48,686 nucleotides of DNA from an uncultured Synergistales bacterium (GCA_905233565.1 CAJOCL010000008.1:15462-64147); one strand, 5' to 3'; positions 34,198-42,982 are shown, numbered from the stretch's first letter. A program made the numbers and translations. The notes: a model not told the origin generated them from the sequence alone.

Positions 34198-35700
34198 TTA
34201 TACCATTTTTGCGATTAAATCCTCTTCGCTGAGGCTTTCACTGCGCATAAATTCGCCGTTAATTTTTCCGTCTTTCATGATTAGTATTCTGTCCGACATT
34301 CCGAGAAGTTCGGGAATTTCCTCGCTTATCATGATTATTGATTTCCCCTGTGCCGTAAGTTCCTGCATTAACGCGTAAATTGCCTGTTTGACTTTTACGT
34401 CAATGCCCCTTGTCGGCGAGTCAAGAACGAGAATATCGCTTCCCTTTCCCAGCCAGCGGGCAAGAACAACTTTCTGCTTGTTTCCGCCCGATAAGTCAGA
34501 AATGAATTGATGAATACCCTGCATTTTCGTCTGCATTTTGTCGGCGAACTCCTGCGCGAATCTGTTGAGCTTTCCGGCTTTGAGTATGTGATTCTCTGCG
34601 AGATCATCAAGTGAAGGAAGGACGATATTATTTCTGATTGACTCGTTGAGGATTATTGACTCGTTGTCGCGGTCTTTCGAGGCGTAAGCGATTGAGTGAT
34701 GTATAGCCGTCGGAATGTCGTTAATCTGCGTCCCGTCAGCAAGCGTTACAGTTCCTTTCCTGTCGAGCGAGGCACCGAAAACTGCTTTTCCTACCTCGTG
34801 CATTCCGCATTCGCTGAGACCGCCGAAGCCTAAAATCTCGCCCCTGTGAAGTTCAAAGCTGACATCATAAATCTGATTGGGAACGGTTACGTCCTTTACG
34901 CTGAGTACGACTTCCGGTGATATTGCTTTTCCGTAATCAGTCCTGTAATACGCGCTGCCGATTTCGCGTCCGACCATGAGGCGTTTCAAACCGTCTTCAT
35001 CAATTTCTTTTGCGTTTACGGTGTCGATGTATTCGCCGTCCCTGAGTATTGATATTGTGTCGCAGTGGGTCAAAATTTCGTTGAGGTCATGGCTTATGAA
35101 TATTACGCTGCGCCCGTCAGCCCTCACAGCATCCATAATTTTATAAAGCTCAAGTCTTCCGTTCTGCGAGAGTGCCGTTGTCGTTTCGTCAACGATCAGG
35201 ATTTTAGGCTTCATGTAAGTAGCTTTGACGATTTCAACGAGTTTTCTGTCTTCAAAATTGTAACTGTCAATCATCGAACCGGCTCTTATGCCTGAAAATC
35301 CGTACTCATCGAGAAGCCTCTGACCCTCTTTTATCATTGCGCGGGTGTCTTTAATTCCGTTGTGCATGAAAGGATCTTCATGACCCAAGAAAATATTCTC
35401 AGCAACGGTTAAGCCCGACAGCGTACCCATTTCCTGAACTATGATTGAAACTCCGAGCTTGTTCGCCTCAACCTGGTTTTTGACGTGTACTTCCTGCCCA
35501 TCAAGGGTGAAAGTTCCTCCGCCGATCGTGTATATTCCGCATAACATCTGGCAGAATGTTGACTTTCCTGAACCGTTTTCACCGATTAACGCCCTTATTT
35601 CCCCTGCGCTGACCGTTAAACTTACATCATTGACGGCGTGGGTTATTCCGAAACGCTTATCGATATGCTCGGCATTAAGCAGAATTTTCCCTTTTTCCAT
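34198..35700 (-). CDS. Sugar ABC transporter ATP-binding protein (RbsA/MglA-like) of the second transporter
   Basis: The protein has 500 residues and two fused NBDs. NBD1 has Walker A G-E-N-G-S-G-K-S-T and Walker B L-I-V-D-E-T-T-T-A-L but no LSGGQ signature (S-Y-N-F-E-D-R-K-L). NBD2 lacks a proper Walker A (S-E-C-G-M-H-E-V-G-K) but has L-S-G-G-N-K-Q-K. Its Walker B reads L-D-S-P-T-R-G-I-D, with Ser replacing the catalytic Glu. ATP hydrolysis therefore likely occurs only at the composite site made of NBD1 Walker motifs and the NBD2 signature. GGAGG lies eight bases before ATG 35700. It is flanked by its two permease genes. Confidence 0.86.
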   Translation of the reverse strand: MEKGKILLNAEHIDKRFGITHAVNDVSLTVSAGEIRALIGENGSGKSTFCQMLCGIYTIGGGTFTLDGQEVHVKNQVEANKLGVSIIVQEMGTLSGLTVAENIFLGHEDPFMHNGIKDTRAMIKEGQRLLDEYGFSGIRAGSMIDSYNFEDRKLVEIVKATYMKPKILIVDETTTALSQNGRLELYKIMDAVRADGRSVIFISHDLNEILTHCDTISILRDGEYIDTVNAKEIDEDGLKRLMVGREIGSAYYRTDYGKAISPEVVLSVKDVTVPNQIYDVSFELHRGEILGFGGLSECGMHEVGKAVFGASLDRKGTVTLADGTQINDIPTAIHHSIAYASKDRDNESIILNESIRNNIVLPSLDDLAENHILKAGKLNRFAQEFADKMQTKMQGIHQFISDLSGGNKQKVVLARWLGKGSDILVLDSPTRGIDVKVKQAIYALMQELTAQGKSIIMISEEIPELLGMSDRILIMKDGKINGEFMRSESLSEEDLIAKMV

Positions 35701-35713
35701 TGCGTAATCCTCC

Positions 35714-36652
35714 TTATTTGACGACTGAACCGCGTCCGCCGCGAGCCGTAAGAGTTACGATAGCAAGAAGGGCACCGCCCGTAACAACGTTCTGTATTGT
35801 CGTTGGTGCGCCAAGTGCGACAAAGCCGTTGAAGATTATTGCTATTATGAACTCGCCTATAACTATTGCACTTATCGGCGTGCCGTATTTCCTGAAAGCA
35901 ACTCCGAAAAATGTACCCATAAGGGGCTGGAAGTTGCGGCTCATCGTTGACATTCCGGTTAAGGCCGTCATTGTCGTACCGTATGAGACCGTGAGAATTG
36001 CCATGATTCCGACAAAGAAATGCAGCAGGGCAAAGCCGATTAACTTGTATTTCTTTACGTCAATTCCCATATTCTTTGCCGTAAATTCATTGCTTCCGAT
36101 AGCGTTGCAGTATGTGCCTATTCTCGTATAGTTCAGAATAAACCACATTAAGGCAAACGCAAATGCAGCGAGTATTATATTTCCCGGTGCGCCTGAAAAG
36201 AATCTCAGTTCGGGTGCTAACGTCTGCTTTACACCGCCCGCAGTGAATACGGCTACGCTTTCAAGAATTAACATAATTCCGACAGTAACGATCATTGAGG
36301 GGACATTGAGACGGTTGTATAACATTCCGATGATGACGCCGATTAACGTTCCGCAGCCTATGCAGCCGATTATGAAACCTGCATAGCCGAACTTTTCGGA
36401 TAAGATTACGCCGACGATTGATGACAGGACGATATTTGCGCCGACAGCGAAATCAAAAAGACCCATAACGACAATGAAATACAGACCGCAGCCGCCGACT
36501 GAATATATTATTGACGACTGGAAATATGAATACAGATTAGCCGGACTTCCGAAATTTGAGGGCGTTAATATCTTGAACAGTGCATAAAAAAACAGCACCA
36601 TAGCCGCAAGAATCATGAAGCCGTAGAACTTTGAATTTTTGAAACTCTGCAT
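35714..36652 (-). CDS. Sugar ABC transporter permease (first permease of the second transporter)
   Basis: This 312-residue polytopic permease of the RbsC family has G-L-F-D-F-A-V-G-A-N-I-V near 64 and the coupling segment A-I-G-S-N-E-F-T-A-K-N-M-G-I near 185. It starts after an intra-operon terminator (36683-36716) and precedes the ATPase gene by 13 bases. Its expression is probably lower than that of the binding-protein gene upstream of the hairpin. Confidence 0.83.
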   Translation of the reverse strand: MQSFKNSKFYGFMILAAMVLFFYALFKILTPSNFGSPANLYSYFQSSIIYSVGGCGLYFIVVMGLFDFAVGANIVLSSIVGVILSEKFGYAGFIIGCIGCGTLIGVIIGMLYNRLNVPSMIVTVGIMLILESVAVFTAGGVKQTLAPELRFFSGAPGNIILAAFAFALMWFILNYTRIGTYCNAIGSNEFTAKNMGIDVKKYKLIGFALLHFFVGIMAILTVSYGTTMTALTGMSTMSRNFQPLMGTFFGVAFRKYGTPISAIVIGEFIIAIIFNGFVALGAPTTIQNVVTGGALLAIVTLTARGGRGSVVK

Positions 36653-36682
36653 GGATAAATCACATCCTTAATCATAAATTAC

Positions 36683-36716
36683 AAAAAAAAGAGCCGGCCC
36701 CATAAAAGACCAGCTC
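36683..36716 (-). terminator. Intra-operon Rho-independent terminator/attenuator after the binding-protein gene
   Basis: On the minus strand GAGCTGG (36716-36710) pairs with CCGGCTC (36697-36691), with one G-T wobble, followed by eight T (36690-36683). It lies just after the stop of the second binding-protein gene and before its permease gene. This fits partial termination that favours high levels of the periplasmic protein. Confidence 0.82.
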
Positions 36717-36738
36717 AAATGAATCACATAGTTAAGCC

Positions 36739-37860
36739 CTACTTTGAATGTCTCTGTGCAGCGTCTTCAACTGAAAGTTTTGCACATGCTGCAGCGAGAT
36801 CATCATAGCTCATGTCAGCGAGTGCCTTAATTTCAGCCTCGTTGTAGGGGAGTGCATCGCCGGTGAAGAATTTTGCGTACTTCTCGTAGTCTTCAGGGGA
36901 AGCAACATACATATACGGGAAGACCATATCATAGAATCCGTCTGTCTTTACGGGTAATTTGCCTCTGATTGCGTTATAGACCATGAGGAACGCAAAGAAC
37001 GGGTCTGCATAGTGTCCGCCTGATTCGGCTGCCATTGCGCCTGATTTTAATTTTGCGTCAAGGTCGGGGAGGAAGTCGGTTGAAACGACTGCTATTTTTC
37101 CCGTAAGTCCTTTTGCCTCGATTGCCGCGATTGCTCCGAGAAGAGTATCACCGCCGCCGCCTGCTACGATAAGCGCATCAATATCAGGGTTGGCATCAAT
37201 GATGGCCTCTGCGGTTGCGCGTCCCGTGTCAGTTGTCGTGCGTCCGTACTGGGGATCAAGGAGTACGACTTTGTCATCGGGGTGTTCAGCGTTCCAAGCC
37301 TCAACGCCTGCCTTGTAACCTGCCCAGCGTCCCAAGAAGGTTGCGTCACCGGGTTCCCAGCCTTCGAGGCCGATTTTTCTGCAGCCCTTCTGACCTGCGA
37401 GAATGAGAACAAGGTTTTTGCCGTTGTCGAACTCTGATTCATGAACTGCGCCGACATAGTATTTTGACTCACAAGCCTGCTTGTATTCGTTCGGGTTAGC
37501 GTCTTTGTCTATTACCCTGAAGAACTGTGCAACGTAGACTTCATTTTCATCACAGGTCTTTATTACTGAACCCATTTCCGCGCTTGCACTGTTGCAGATT
37601 ATTATTCCGTCACAGCCGGCAAGAGCCAGAGTTTCAGCACTTGAAGTTACCTGCTCGGAGATATGAGCCTGATCGACCCACTGGGTTTCAACGCCGAGAG
37701 CCTTTGCAGCAGCGTCAATCATTCTTTTGCATTCACTGCCGAGTGTGTCTGTTGAACTCCAGATCGAAATTCCGATTTTTATCGGAGCCGCGAAAACTGC
37801 CGGAGCTGTCCCGAATATCATTGATACTGCGAGAATTGATGCGATTAACTTTCTTTTCAT
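36739..37860 (-). CDS. Periplasmic sugar-binding protein of the second ABC transporter
   Basis: This 373-residue protein has a signal peptide (1-24, ending V-F-A-A) and a Peripla_BP_4-type fold (I-K-I-G-I-S-I-W at the start of the mature chain, I-I-I-C-N-S-A-S-A, D-A-L-I-V-A-G-G-G-G-D). It is only distantly like RbsB and has an extra C-terminal extension of about 45 residues. It would deliver a sugar to the permease pair encoded next. AGGAGG lies 12 bases before ATG 37860. It follows the ytfQ-like gene by 41 bases, so two binding proteins of different families are adjacent. Confidence 0.82.
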   Translation of the reverse strand: MKRKLIASILAVSMIFGTAPAVFAAPIKIGISIWSSTDTLGSECKRMIDAAAKALGVETQWVDQAHISEQVTSSAETLALAGCDGIIICNSASAEMGSVIKTCDENEVYVAQFFRVIDKDANPNEYKQACESKYYVGAVHESEFDNGKNLVLILAGQKGCRKIGLEGWEPGDATFLGRWAGYKAGVEAWNAEHPDDKVVLLDPQYGRTTTDTGRATAEAIIDANPDIDALIVAGGGGDTLLGAIAAIEAKGLTGKIAVVSTDFLPDLDAKLKSGAMAAESGGHYADPFFAFLMVYNAIRGKLPVKTDGFYDMVFPYMYVASPEDYEKYAKFFTGDALPYNEAEIKALADMSYDDLAAACAKLSVEDAAQRHSK

Positions 37861-37901
37861 TTCTGAAAAATTCCTCCTGATAAATATTTGATGATAATTA
37901 A

Positions 37902-38894
37902 TTAATATTTGCGCTGAGAGATTACGTCAGCAGCTTTTACTGATTTCACTGTTCCGAGATCGATCCCGCCGTTCGTATCGAAAACGCCCTCTTCAGGGTG
38001 TATTACGGTACGGCTGAACTTTTCACCGCGTTCAAGAGCCTCAATAGTCGGGACGACAAAAGCACCGTAAAGCGGAGTGCATTCAACAGTGCAGTTCATT
38101 TCGCCCGCAACTATGGCATCAAAAGCGGCCTTAACTGAATCGCAGCCGACGATGATAATATCTTTGCCCGGAACTTTTCCGGCGGCTTTGATTGCATCGA
38201 TTGCGCCCAGTGCCATGTCGTCATTCTGTGCAATGAGAACATCAATTTTCGGGATTGACTTCAGCCAGCTCTCCATAACTGCCTGACCCTCAGCCCTTGT
38301 GAAGTTTCCTGACTGCTGCCCGACGAGTTTTAAGTGGGGGTACTGCTTGAGTGCTGCAAGGTTGCCCTCAGTGCGTCCGGTCTGTGCGCTTGCGCCCGTA
38401 GTGCCTTCCATGATTACGACATTAACATCTTCATCACCGCGCCCGATACTCTTTAAGTATTCGCCGACCCAAGCAACCTGCCTTCTGCCTTCTTCAACGA
38501 AATCTCCGCCGAATGCCGCGACATATTCGATCTTGTCCGCACAGTCGGGTAAACGGTCAACGAGAAGCAGGGGTATTTCAGCCTCGTTTACTTCCTTGAG
38601 TACTTCGTCCCAGCCTGTTGAGACAACGCCCGTGAACAGGATGTAATCAACGCCCTGAGTTATGAAGTTGCGCAGAGCCTTGATCTGGTTTTCCTGTTTC
38701 TGCTGGCCGTCATCATAGACCAGTACCCAGCCCGGATGATTTTCGATTGCTGAACGTAAATCATCGGTGTTTGCTGTTCTCCAGTCGGATTCCTGTCCGA
38801 TCTGTGAGAAGGCAATTACAATGTCTTTTGCACTTGCGGCCGAAACGCAGACGAGCAGAACAAGCGCAATTGTGAAAAGAAATACTTTTTTCAT
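37902..38894 (-). CDS. ytfQ: Periplasmic binding protein, YtfQ / AraU type (galactofuranose or arabinose)
   Basis: This 330-residue protein has a signal peptide (1-22, S-A-A-S-A). The mature part shows the YtfQ pattern: I-A-F-S-Q-I-G-Q-E-S-D-W-R-T-A, D-G-Q-Q-K-Q-E-N-Q-I-K-A, S-T-G-W-D-E-V-L-K-E, Q-S-G-N-F-T-R-A-E-G and Q-N-D-D-M-A-L-G-A-I-D. It should feed the YtfR-YtfT-YjfF transporter, which lies four genes downstream beyond another transporter. The start is ATG 38894, with GGAGGGA nine bases upstream. The ATG at 38912 lies within that ribosome-binding site. It follows the araD terminator, so it probably has its own promoter in 38,913-38,996. Confidence 0.88.
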   Translation of the reverse strand: MKKVFLFTIALVLLVCVSAASAKDIVIAFSQIGQESDWRTANTDDLRSAIENHPGWVLVYDDGQQKQENQIKALRNFITQGVDYILFTGVVSTGWDEVLKEVNEAEIPLLLVDRLPDCADKIEYVAAFGGDFVEEGRRQVAWVGEYLKSIGRGDEDVNVVIMEGTTGASAQTGRTEGNLAALKQYPHLKLVGQQSGNFTRAEGQAVMESWLKSIPKIDVLIAQNDDMALGAIDAIKAAGKVPGKDIIIVGCDSVKAAFDAIVAGEMNCTVECTPLYGAFVVPTIEALERGEKFSRTVIHPEEGVFDTNGGIDLGTVKSVKAADVISQRKY

Positions 38895-38996
38895 GAAAAA
38901 ATTTCCCTCCATGTTATTAATATAATTTAGAAATGATGTTAATAATATCTTACACTAAAATTAAATCCGTGATAAGGTTTATTTTACTGAGTGTAC

Positions 38997-39028
38997 AAAA
39001 AAATCCCCGAACCTTTTACGGAACGGGG
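38997..39028 (-). terminator. Terminator of araA-araD
   Basis: On the minus strand CCCCG (39009-39005 complement side of 39028-39024) closes a stem with a second C-C/G-G helix and an internal T-T loop, and is followed by seven T (39003-38997). It lies 15 bases after the araD stop. It separates araAD from the transporter genes, although some read-through is possible. Confidence 0.75.
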
Positions 39029-39043
39029 AGAAGTTTCAAATTT

Positions 39044-39745
39044 TTAATTGCCCTGACCGTAATACGCATTAGGTCCGTGCTTCCTGAGATAATGTTTGTC
39101 GAGGACATATTCAGGCGCGGGGCTTGCGTTATGGTCAACGTTAAGCGTATACATGGCCATTTTGGCGACTTCTTCGAGGACTACGGCATGATAGACGGCT
39201 TTTGCGGCATCTTTTCCCCAAGTGAAGGGTCCGTGACAGCGGCATATAACGCCGGGAACTGCGAGGGGGTCTAACTTTCTATCCCTGAAAGTTTCAGCGA
39301 TGACTTTTCCCGTGTTCAGCTCATAATCACCTTCAACTTCCTCACGCGTCAGATTCCGGGTACAAGGCACTGAGCCGTAAAAATAATCTGCCTGTGTCGT
39401 CCCGTAACATGGAATGTCGCGCCCAGCCTGCGCCCAGCCTACAGCATGGGGGCTGTGAGTGTGGACGATTCCGCCGACTTCCGGGAATGATTTATAAAGT
39501 TCAACATGTGTTTTTGTATCTGATGAAGGGTTGAGGCTGCCTTCAACAATATTATTATCCATGTCGACAATTACGAGATTTTCAGGGGTTAAATCTTCAT
39601 ACTCAACGCCTGAGGGCTTTATGACGATTAATCCCTTGTCCCTGTCAATTCCTGATACGTTGCCCCAAGTGTAGACGACAAGCCCCTTTTTCGGAAGCTC
39701 CATATTAGCGCAGTAGACTTTTTCACGTAAATCCTTAAGCATCAT
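39044..39745 (-). CDS. araD: L-ribulose-5-phosphate 4-epimerase
   Basis: This 233-residue class II aldolase-fold epimerase converts L-ribulose-5-phosphate to D-xylulose-5-phosphate. Motifs are the zinc ligands in H-T-H-S-P-H-A-V near 96, the catalytic Asp in T-T-Q-A-D-Y-F, the third ligand His in C-R-C-H-G-P-F, and the closing H-Y-L-R-K-H-G-P-N-A-Y-Y-G-Q. Length matches E. coli AraD (231). It starts two bases after the araA stop. AraB, which makes its substrate, is not in the window. Confidence 0.95.
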   Translation of the reverse strand: MMLKDLREKVYCANMELPKKGLVVYTWGNVSGIDRDKGLIVIKPSGVEYEDLTPENLVIVDMDNNIVEGSLNPSSDTKTHVELYKSFPEVGGIVHTHSPHAVGWAQAGRDIPCYGTTQADYFYGSVPCTRNLTREEVEGDYELNTGKVIAETFRDRKLDPLAVPGVICRCHGPFTWGKDAAKAVYHAVVLEEVAKMAMYTLNVDHNASPAPEYVLDKHYLRKHGPNAYYGQGN

Positions 39746-39747
39746 GA

Positions 39748-41223
39748 TTATTTAAGTTTCCAGGCAATATCAGAAAGGAATAAATCCTTTTCAAGGCTCT
39801 CTGCTGTCGTATCTTTCCCTATGTGTACGAACTCAATATCCATCATTCTCGCCCAGTCCCTCATCTGTTCGGCGTCAACATCATGGCTCAAAACCGTATG
39901 ATGTGCGCCCCCTGCGAGTATCCAGCATTCAAGCCCTGTCTTCAAATCGGGCATGGCCTGCCACATTACACGCGCAACGGGAAGATTAGGCATCGGCATA
40001 ATCGGCTTTACGCACTGAATATCCTGACAGATGAGCCTCAATCTTCCGCCCATGTCAACGAGGCTGACGACTACCGCTTTACCTTCACGGCCTTCAAATA
40101 CGAGACGTGCGGGGTCTTCTTTTCCGCCGATTCCGAGATAATGTACTTCAATTCTCGGTCTTCCTGCGGCTACTGACGGGCATACTTCGAGCATGTGTGC
40201 ACCCAGACTGTACTCGTTACCTTGAGCAAGATGGTAAGTGTAATCTTCCATGAACGCCGTACCGCCTTTCAGCCCTTCGCCCATGAATTTTATAATTGCC
40301 GTCATTGCCGCAACTTTCCAGTCGCCCTCAGCACCGTAGCCGTAACCTGACGCGAGTAAATGCTGAGTTGCGATTCCCGGTAACTGCCTCATTCCGTAAA
40401 GATCCTGGAACGTGTTCGAGAACGCGCAGCAGCCCTCAGCGTCAAGCATTTTTTTGATTGCTATTTCTTCACGTGCCTGATAACGTACGGCCTCTATATT
40501 ATCCGTTGCCATGTCGTAAAGTGATTCATATTCTTTCATTAAAGCGTCAACTTCGGCATCAGTAACGGCGTTAATCGTCTCGGCAAGCTGTCCGACCGGC
40601 CATGTGTTGACCTGCCAGCCTAATTTTGCCTGTACTTCTACTTTGTCGCCTTCAGTTACGGCAACTTCGCGCATGTTGTCGCCGAATCTCATGACTTTGA
40701 GGGTTTTTGAGAATGCTGCGCCTGCAGCCGCTCTCATCCAACGCCCTAATCTCTCCTGAATGTCCTTGTCCTGCCAGTAACCGGCTATGACTTTTCGCGG
40801 AGTTCTGAGACGTGCGCCGATGAAACCGTGTTCTCTGTCGCCGTGAGCTGCCTGATTGAGATTCATGAAATCCATATCGATTTCTTCATTCGGGATTTCG
40901 CGGTTGTACTGGGTTGCGAAATGACACCAGGGCTTCTGGAGATTGACGAGGCCGTTGATCCACATTTTCGATGGGCTGAAAGTATGGCACCAGGTTATAA
41001 TCCCGGCGCATTTTTCATCATGGTTTGCATCGCGTATTGTGTCGGTGATTTCAGCGTTTGTCTTTGCCGTTACTTTGTAGACGACTTTGCAGGGGAGATT
41101 TCCTGAGGCGTTTAACGTGTCGGCCATTTCCTGTGCGCGTTTTGCTACCGTTTCAAGAACTTCAGGGCCGTAAAGATACTGACTGCCCACTATAAACCAG
41201 AACTCATAATCTTTTAAGCTCAT
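39748..41223 (-). CDS. araA: L-arabinose isomerase
   Basis: This 491-residue Mn-dependent isomerase converts L-arabinose to L-ribulose. Visible active-site segments are Y-G-A-E-G-D-W-K, F-M-E-D-Y-T-Y-H and G-A-H-M-L-E-V-C-P, with the family opening E-F-W-F-I-V-G-S-Q-Y-L-Y-G. The start is ATG 41223, with AAGGAG about 12 bases upstream; the ATG at 41244 lies just before this ribosome-binding site and adds seven unrelated residues. It is the first gene of araA-araD. A TATAAT box lies about 70 bases upstream of the start. Confidence 0.96.
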   Translation of the reverse strand: MSLKDYEFWFIVGSQYLYGPEVLETVAKRAQEMADTLNASGNLPCKVVYKVTAKTNAEITDTIRDANHDEKCAGIITWCHTFSPSKMWINGLVNLQKPWCHFATQYNREIPNEEIDMDFMNLNQAAHGDREHGFIGARLRTPRKVIAGYWQDKDIQERLGRWMRAAAGAAFSKTLKVMRFGDNMREVAVTEGDKVEVQAKLGWQVNTWPVGQLAETINAVTDAEVDALMKEYESLYDMATDNIEAVRYQAREEIAIKKMLDAEGCCAFSNTFQDLYGMRQLPGIATQHLLASGYGYGAEGDWKVAAMTAIIKFMGEGLKGGTAFMEDYTYHLAQGNEYSLGAHMLEVCPSVAAGRPRIEVHYLGIGGKEDPARLVFEGREGKAVVVSLVDMGGRLRLICQDIQCVKPIMPMPNLPVARVMWQAMPDLKTGLECWILAGGAHHTVLSHDVDAEQMRDWARMMDIEFVHIGKDTTAESLEKDLFLSDIAWKLK

Positions 41224-41292
41224 AAAAAAACGATTCTCCTTCATTAACTCAAATATTTATGGCTGATATTGATGGATTCAAATATAACCCGT

Positions 41293-41298
41293 ATTATA
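41293..41298 (-). promoter_or_regulatory. Candidate -10 box for araA-araD
   Basis: A perfect TATAAT on the minus strand lies about 70 bases before the araA ATG, between the end of the GGDEF-EAL gene and araA. No good -35 box is present, so an activator may be needed. No AraC or AraR gene or clear operator repeat is seen here. Confidence 0.35.
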
Positions 41299-41314
41299 CA
41301 CTATCATTAAAAAA

Positions 41315-42982
41315 TTATTTTACTCCGCTGGCCGGTGCAGGTCTTCCGAATAAATAGCCCTGAGCAAGATCGCAGCCTGCCTTTTTCAGAAATTCTAACT
41401 GCTCTCTCGTTTCAACGCCTTTAGAGAGTGCCGGGATTCCAAGTTTTCTGGCCATGTCAATAACTGCTGAAATTATTATGTGCGCCCTTCCGTCATCGAC
41501 AGAGCGAATCATATCCATGTCGATTTTCAGGCCGTCAAGCGAAAAATCTTTCAGGACTTTCAATGATGAATAACCTGATCCGAATGCGTCCATCCATACT
41601 TTGAAGCCGTGCTGCCTGAGCCTTTCGGATTCGCGTTTCATTGCGTCCATGTCTACGGCTATGAGGCTTTCGGTAAGTTCAAAACGCAATAAATCATCGG
41701 GGATTTTATTCTTGTAAACAGCGTCTTCAATCACCCTTACAACGTCAGTAAGTTCAAAATCAAGCCGCGACAGATTCAGCGATACGGGGACTAAATCTTC
41801 GCCGTTATCCTTGCGACGTTTAAGCTCTTCGCAGACTTTGTTAATCACGAAAGTATCAAGCCTGTGTATTAATCTCTGTTCTTCAAGGACGTAAAGGAAA
41901 TTTGCCGGTGAAAGCCTCCCGTATTTCGGATCTTCCCAGCGCGTCAAAGCCTCAACTGAAGCCGTCTTACCCGTCTTGACATCAACAACGGGCTGAAAGA
42001 ATATCTGTATTCTGCCTTCATCTATTGCATCTTGGAATGAGCTTATTATATGTTCCTGAAGCTGTACTTTTTCGTCCATTTTCCCGTCATATTTCTGAAC
42101 GTTGCTGCCGTATTCGTGCTTTATGCTGTCACAGGCTATTTTCGCACAGTCGCATATAACGCTGATGTCCATATCGGGCGATTTTATTTCGTATATTCCT
42201 GCTTTCATTTCGACGATTACGCCGCGCCTGAGATTATTAACCCTTACGCTCATACGGTTAATTTTTTCTTTCAGGTCTTCCTGTGCGGTTATTATGGCAA
42301 AATGATCCTCGCCGAACCTTGAAATCAATCCCTGAGGGAATGTCTCCTGAAGTATTCTTGCTACAGATTTCAGCATTCTGTCACCGCCTGCAAATCCGTA
42401 TGTCTCGTTGTATGTATGAAAGTTACGGATATTGAAATATACACATCTCGGCCTGCCGCCCTTTTTGAAGAAATCGCGTATTACATTCCCGGCCTGAAGC
42501 CTGAAAGCCCTCATATTCGCAAGCCCCGTAAGCTCGTCTATCGTTGCCGCTTTAGGTTCGGGGAGGCTTGTCTGGCCTGAAATGTCCGTCAGCCTCTCGC
42601 GTATGTCCATATCATGAAGATAGACATAAAATATGTCGCCGAGTTCCTCATCATGTACAAGATGTCCCCAGTCTTCGATTTTTTTGATATTTCCGTTTTT
42701 CGTGATTATGCGGTAAGTTACATAATCATAGCCGCCTGTTGATATTATCTGCTTCCTGATTATCTGTTCGACTTCTTCAATATCTTCAGGATATACGATA
42801 GTTGCGAAACTTCCGCCCGTGAACTTCATGAAATCATTAACTGAGTCGCATTCAAATATATTGGCGATCTCCTCACTGGCGAAAACAATATCTTCAGCTT
42901 CGTTGTTCCTGTATACAAGAAGTGCTCCGGGCATGTATGCAGAAATTTTTTCGAGTGTCATACAGTCATTTTCATTGAACAT
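41315..42982 (-). CDS. PAS-GGDEF-EAL protein with both catalytic domains degenerate
   Basis: The protein has 555 residues from ATG 42982 (AGGAAAGG upstream; the ATG at 43006 precedes that site). Order: PAS-like sensor (about 15-130), GGDEF (about 145-310), EAL (about 315-555). The GGDEF loop reads F-G-E-D-H-F instead of G-G-(D/E)-E-F. In EAL, the first Glu (E-A-L, residue 344), L-N-L-S, F-E-L-T-E-S and Q-G-Y are kept. The D-D-F-G pair is D-A-F-G (Ala 466), and the A-E-G-V-E motif is S-K-G-V-E (Lys 521). By comparison with studied EAL phosphodiesterases, both changes should remove metal binding or catalysis. It is probably a cyclic-di-GMP sensor or protein-interaction module. It follows two hybrid kinase genes on the same strand. 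Confidence 0.85.
   Translation of the reverse strand: MFNENDCMTLEKISAYMPGALLVYRNNEAEDIVFASEEIANIFECDSVNDFMKFTGGSFATIVYPEDIEEVEQIIRKQIISTGGYDYVTYRIITKNGNIKKIEDWGHLVHDEELGDIFYVYLHDMDIRERLTDISGQTSLPEPKAATIDELTGLANMRAFRLQAGNVIRDFFKKGGRPRCVYFNIRNFHTYNETYGFAGGDRMLKSVARILQETFPQGLISRFGEDHFAIITAQEDLKEKINRMSVRVNNLRRGVIVEMKAGIYEIKSPDMDISVICDCAKIACDSIKHEYGSNVQKYDGKMDEKVQLQEHIISSFQDAIDEGRIQIFFQPVVDVKTGKTASVEALTRWEDPKYGRLSPANFLYVLEEQRLIHRLDTFVINKVCEELKRRKDNGEDLVPVSLNLSRLDFELTDVVRVIEDAVYKNKIPDDLLRFELTESLIAVDMDAMKRESERLRQHGFKVWMDAFGSGYSSLKVLKDFSLDGLKIDMDMIRSVDDGRAHIIISAVIDMARKLGIPALSKGVETREQLEFLKKAGCDLAQGYLFGRPAPASGVK

Noticed and set aside
36739-37860. Naming this binding protein rbsB (ribose)
   Set aside because: Only the general fold is shared, and the ribose-specific pocket cannot be judged; no ribokinase or rbsD is nearby.
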